The notes under the pieces were generated by a model. The model was not told the DNA's origin and ran no database searches. It was given only the letters and a program-made list of their open reading frames with translations. Below are positions 7,285 through 9,062 of a DNA stretch of 9,062 nucleotides, piece after piece. The position numbers were made by a program, and so were the translations under genes. This DNA comes from CAZEFK01 sp964511405 (GTDB taxonomy: Bacteria > Pseudomonadota > Alphaproteobacteria > Elsterales > Elsteraceae), in contig CAZEFK010000262.1 of the NCBI GenBank assembly GCA_964511405.1, positions 1 to 9,062 on the forward strand. The letters run 5' to 3'. Within the stretch, counting starts at the first letter, position 1. Each line of letters begins with the position of its first letter.

Positions 7285-7290
7285 AGGAGG
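7285..7290 (+). promoter_or_regulatory. Consensus ribosome-binding site of the binding-protein gene
   Basis: A perfect AGGAGG lies six bases before the ATG at 7297, inside the 16-base gap after the DUF917 stop. It is the strongest Shine-Dalgarno in the operon. It decides the start against an upstream in-frame ATG at 7267, which lies inside the previous gene. It fits the need for far more binding protein than membrane subunits. Confidence 0.85.
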
Positions 7291-7296
7291 ACCCCG

Positions 7297-8859
7297 ATGC
7301 GCCGTCTCGTCCGCTTCACCACCGCCCTGGCGCTGAGCGCCGCAGCGGCCACGCCCGCCTTGGCCAAGACCGCGATCACCGTCACCACGACCCAGGTGTT
7401 CGGCTCGATCGACCCGGCCAAGGTCAAGGACTACACGGAATACATGGCGGCGGTGAACACCTACGAAGGCCTGACCACCGTCGACGCCAAGGGCAACAGC
7501 CTGCCGCTGCTGGCCGAGAGCTGGGACATCTCGCCCGACCACAAGACCTACACCTTCCACTTGGCCAAGGCCGCCTTCCAGGACGGCAAGCCGGTCACGG
7601 CCCAGGACGTGGTGTGGTCGGTCAAGCGGCTGCTGGCGATCAACAAGGGCCCGGCGTTCCTGTTCGCCGGCCTGATCAGCCCGGACAATGTGGTGGCGGT
7701 CGATCCCGCGACGGTGCGGATCACGCTCAACCGCGTCTATGCGCCGTTCCTGGGCACCACCGCCCTGCTGCTGGTGGTCAACAGCGAGCTGGCGCAGGCC
7801 AACGCCAAGGGTGAGCCCTGGGCCGAGGGCTACCTGGCCGACCACTCGGCGGGCTCCGGGCCTTATTGGGTGCAGTCCTTCACCCATGGCGGCCAGCTCG
7901 TCATCGACCGCAACGAGCAATATCGGTTGAAGCTCTACGGCGAAGGCAAGCCGATCGACGAAGTGCGCTTCGTGCCGACCACCGACGAGGCCACCGTCAA
8001 GGCCATGGCCAGCCGCGGCGAGCTGGGGCTGAGTTCGCGCTACCAGGCCAACGAGACCTTCGACGCCATCGCCAAGATGAAGGATTACCGGATCATCACC
8101 AACCCGACGGCCAGCGGGTACTACATCAAGCTGAACCACAAGGTGGCGCCGACCGACGACATCCATGTGCGCAAGGCGATCGCCTATGCCATGGACTACG
8201 CCACGGTGCGCGAGCAGCTCTATCCCGGCGTGCCGGTCAACGGCCCGCTGGCGAGCGTCTTCGGTGACGCCTATCCGGCCGACCTGCCGGTTCCTGCCCA
8301 GGACCTGCAGAAGGCCGCCGACGAGCTGAAGCAGAGCAAATATGCCGGGCACGGCAAGATCCCGCTGGTCCACGCCTATGTCGCCAGCACCAAGTTCGAG
8401 GAGGAGGTCGGCCTGCTGCTGAAGTCGGTGCTCGACCCGCTGGGCTTCGACGTCACGCTGCAGCCCGAGCCCTGGAACCGGATCACCGAGCTTGCCAGCA
8501 AGCCCGAGACGACGCCGGCTTCGGCCCAGATCTTCAACGGCCCGACCTATCCGTCGCCGGACAGCGTGTTCTACATTCAATACCACTCGAAGGCGTCGGG
8601 CACCTGGTCGTCGATGAGCTGGCTGCAGAACCCCGACGTCGATCGCCTGATCGACCAGGCGCGCGAGGAGACCGACCCCGCCAAGCAGAACGCGATCTAC
8701 AAGGCGCTGCAGAAGACGCTGGCCGACGACCAGTCCGACGTCTACCTCCTGACCGCCTTGGAGCGGCAGGCGATCCACAAATGCCTGACCGGCTACCAGT
8801 GGCTGCCGATCCAGAGCTTCGGCTTGAACTTCGCCAAGTTCAGCTGGACCTGCAGCTGA
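7297..8859 (+). CDS. Periplasmic ABC substrate-binding protein, family 5 (peptide/nickel type)
   Basis: Captures the ligand in the periplasm and delivers it to the DppBC-type channel encoded upstream. It is 520 residues from the ATG at 7297, chosen because it follows AGGAGG and opens a clean Sec signal peptide: RR near the N-terminus, a hydrophobic core at about 9-18, and cleavage predicted after ALA (21-23). There is no lipobox Cys, so it should be soluble. Features of SBP_bac_5 are NTYEGLTTVDAKGNSLPLLA (54-73), ESWDISPDHKTYTFHL (74-89), FQDGKPVTAQDVVWSVKRLL (94-113), GSGPYWV (186-192) and IHVRKAIAYAMDY (289-301). The only cysteines of the mature protein, C496 and C519, could form a disulfide. 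This family includes binders of peptides, nickel, glutathione, opines and sugars, so the ligand cannot be named. Placing the binding protein last, behind the two enzymes, is a less common order; many such operons put it first. Confidence 0.94.
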   Translation: MRRLVRFTTALALSAAAATPALAKTAITVTTTQVFGSIDPAKVKDYTEYMAAVNTYEGLTTVDAKGNSLPLLAESWDISPDHKTYTFHLAKAAFQDGKPVTAQDVVWSVKRLLAINKGPAFLFAGLISPDNVVAVDPATVRITLNRVYAPFLGTTALLLVVNSELAQANAKGEPWAEGYLADHSAGSGPYWVQSFTHGGQLVIDRNEQYRLKLYGEGKPIDEVRFVPTTDEATVKAMASRGELGLSSRYQANETFDAIAKMKDYRIITNPTASGYYIKLNHKVAPTDDIHVRKAIAYAMDYATVREQLYPGVPVNGPLASVFGDAYPADLPVPAQDLQKAADELKQSKYAGHGKIPLVHAYVASTKFEEEVGLLLKSVLDPLGFDVTLQPEPWNRITELASKPETTPASAQIFNGPTYPSPDSVFYIQYHSKASGTWSSMSWLQNPDVDRLIDQAREETDPAKQNAIYKALQKTLADDQSDVYLLTALERQAIHKCLTGYQWLPIQSFGLNFAKFSWTCS

Positions 8860-8876
8860 GGCCGCGCCACGGCCTC
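8858..8876 (+). terminator. Perfect hairpin overlapping the binding-protein stop
   Basis: GAGGCCG (8858-8864) pairs perfectly with CGGCCTC (8870-8876) around the five-base loop CGCCA, beginning inside the TGA. It is followed by GGGGAGGA rather than a T-run, so it is not a standard intrinsic terminator. It may act as an mRNA 3'-stabilising stem for the binding-protein message or as a partial terminator before a further gene. Confidence 0.4.
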
Positions 8877-8939
8877 GGGGAGGACCTATGGCATTCACAC
8901 ATCCTTCATTGGCTATTCCGACCAAATTCTTTGCTCGTC

Positions 8940-8959
8940 ATTCTCGCGAACGCGGGAAT
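8940..8959. repeat. dRS3-like 20-base palindromic repeat
   Basis: ATTCTCGCGAACGCGGGAAT is an inverted repeat with nine-base arms, one mismatch (T8944 opposite G8955) and an AA centre. With its flanks CGTC and CCAG it resembles a palindrome scattered in many proteobacterial genomes (CGTCATTCCCGCG...GCGGGAATCCAG). It also resembles the neisserial dRS3 element (ATTCCC, eight bases, GGGAAT), at one mismatch in the fixed bases. It lies in the low-GC patch, so it probably came with, or served as landing site for, mobile DNA. Copy number cannot be judged from one window. Confidence 0.6.
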
Positions 8960-8966
8960 CCAGTTG

Positions 8967-9001
8967 GCTCGACGCAGGTATCAACAGAAACTATGTCGAG
9001 C
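8967..9001. repeat. Seven-base inverted repeat beside the intron end
   Basis: GCTCGAC (8967-8973) and GTCGAGC (8995-9001) are perfect inverted copies separated by 21 bases. Together with the palindrome at 8940-8959 they form a run of repeats between the orphan start codon and the intron boundary. It may be a terminator relic, part of a miniature element, or chance. Confidence 0.3.
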
Positions 9002-9015
9002 TTGCCACACGGCTG

Positions 9016-9062
9016 ATAGGGGTCGGGAAGGTTTGGCCTCCCCGCCCTCCGAACCGTACGTG
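9016..9062 (-). mobile_element. 3' end of a group II intron (domains V-VI), cut by the window edge
   Basis: Read on the minus strand, the right edge begins with CACGTACGGTTC (9062-9051), which is the 3' strand of the highly conserved domain V hairpin. The next bases fold as domain VI. Bases 9044-9037 pair with 9031-9024 (eight pairs, one G-U wobble) around the loop CCAAA. An unpaired A follows at 9023, and a basal G-C stem 9047-9045/9022-9020 closes the helix. A single bulged A seven bases from the intron 3' end is the hallmark of the branch point; here CCCCTAT follows it and the intron would end in AT at 9016, obeying the 3'-AY rule. The rest of the intron, probably including a reverse transcriptase/maturase on the minus strand, should lie to the right. 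The 3' exon would be 9015 and lower coordinates. The exact boundary may be off by a base or two. Confidence 0.8.

Larger units (their letters stand above)
8877..9016 (+). other. Orphan Shine-Dalgarno and start codon; next operon gene probably lost
   Basis: GGGGAGGA at 8877-8884 precedes an ATG at 8888, just where the next operon gene would begin. The frame gives only 42 codons and stops at 9014-9016. Its codons (CAT CCT TCA TTG GCT ATT and so on) are unlike the GC-ending codons of the operon, and its translation resembles nothing I recognise. By hand count 64 of the 125 bases at 8891-9015 are G or C (51%). The simplest reading is that a downstream gene was replaced or interrupted right after its start by foreign sequence. 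It could instead be a genuine small ORF, but I doubt it. Confidence 0.4.

Noticed and set aside
7267..7296. Upstream ATG at 7267 as start of the binding protein
   Set aside because: It lies inside the DUF917 gene and would put ten extra residues before a well-formed signal peptide; the perfect AGGAGG points to 7297.
7129..8925. Long minus-strand open frame (598 codons) opposite the binding protein
   Set aside because: The plus strand encodes a full secretion signal and SBP family motifs. The minus frame has no motif and runs across gene boundaries.
1..9062. CRISPR array, tRNA or rRNA genes
   Set aside because: No regularly spaced direct repeats and no tRNA-like cloverleaf or rRNA sequence were seen on either strand.

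Overview
The window is GC-rich (about 70% by eye in the coding regions) with long, tightly packed plus-strand genes. Codon use and gene families suggest an alphaproteobacterium, perhaps of Rhodospirillales or Rhizobiales type. This placement is inferred, because no rRNA or other phylogenetic marker is present.

Layout. (1) Bases 1-705 are the 3' part of an enolase-superfamily acid-sugar dehydratase that fits D(-)-tartrate dehydratase (TarD) closely, including the spacing of the catalytic residues. (2) Bases 754-981 are the C-terminal quarter of a short-chain dehydrogenase/reductase with no Rossmann fold or active site, so a gene remnant. (3) Bases 982-1063 form a compact regulatory gap. It holds a 17-pair hairpin followed by a palindrome that contains a good -10 box (TATAGT), only about ten bases before the likely start of the next gene. 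(4) Bases 1064-8859 are one co-directional operon: DppB-type permease, DppC-type permease, fused DppD-DppF-type ATPase, a short hydantoinase/oxoprolinase (HyuA-like) protein, a DUF917 (S-methyl-thiohydantoin desulfurase-type) protein, and a periplasmic family-5 solute-binding protein. Joins are ATGA, ATGA, a 10-base gap, TGATG and a 16-base gap with a perfect AGGAGG. (5) Bases 8860-9062 hold a stop-overlapping hairpin, a Shine-Dalgarno and ATG with no gene behind them, a sudden drop in GC, a dRS3-like 20-base palindrome, and the 3' end of a minus-strand group II intron that runs off the right edge.

Working model (inference). The operon encodes high-affinity uptake of a small nitrogen-containing compound (a peptide, hydantoin, thiohydantoin or other cyclic amide), and two enzymes sandwiched between transporter genes attack the ring in the cytoplasm. 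HyuA-like proteins hydrolyse cyclic amides, often using ATP, and DUF917 proteins are linked to thiohydantoin chemistry, so a cyclic imide or amide is the best guess. The true substrate cannot be read from sequence. The right end looks like a spot where mobile DNA has accumulated and probably destroyed or displaced the next gene of the operon.
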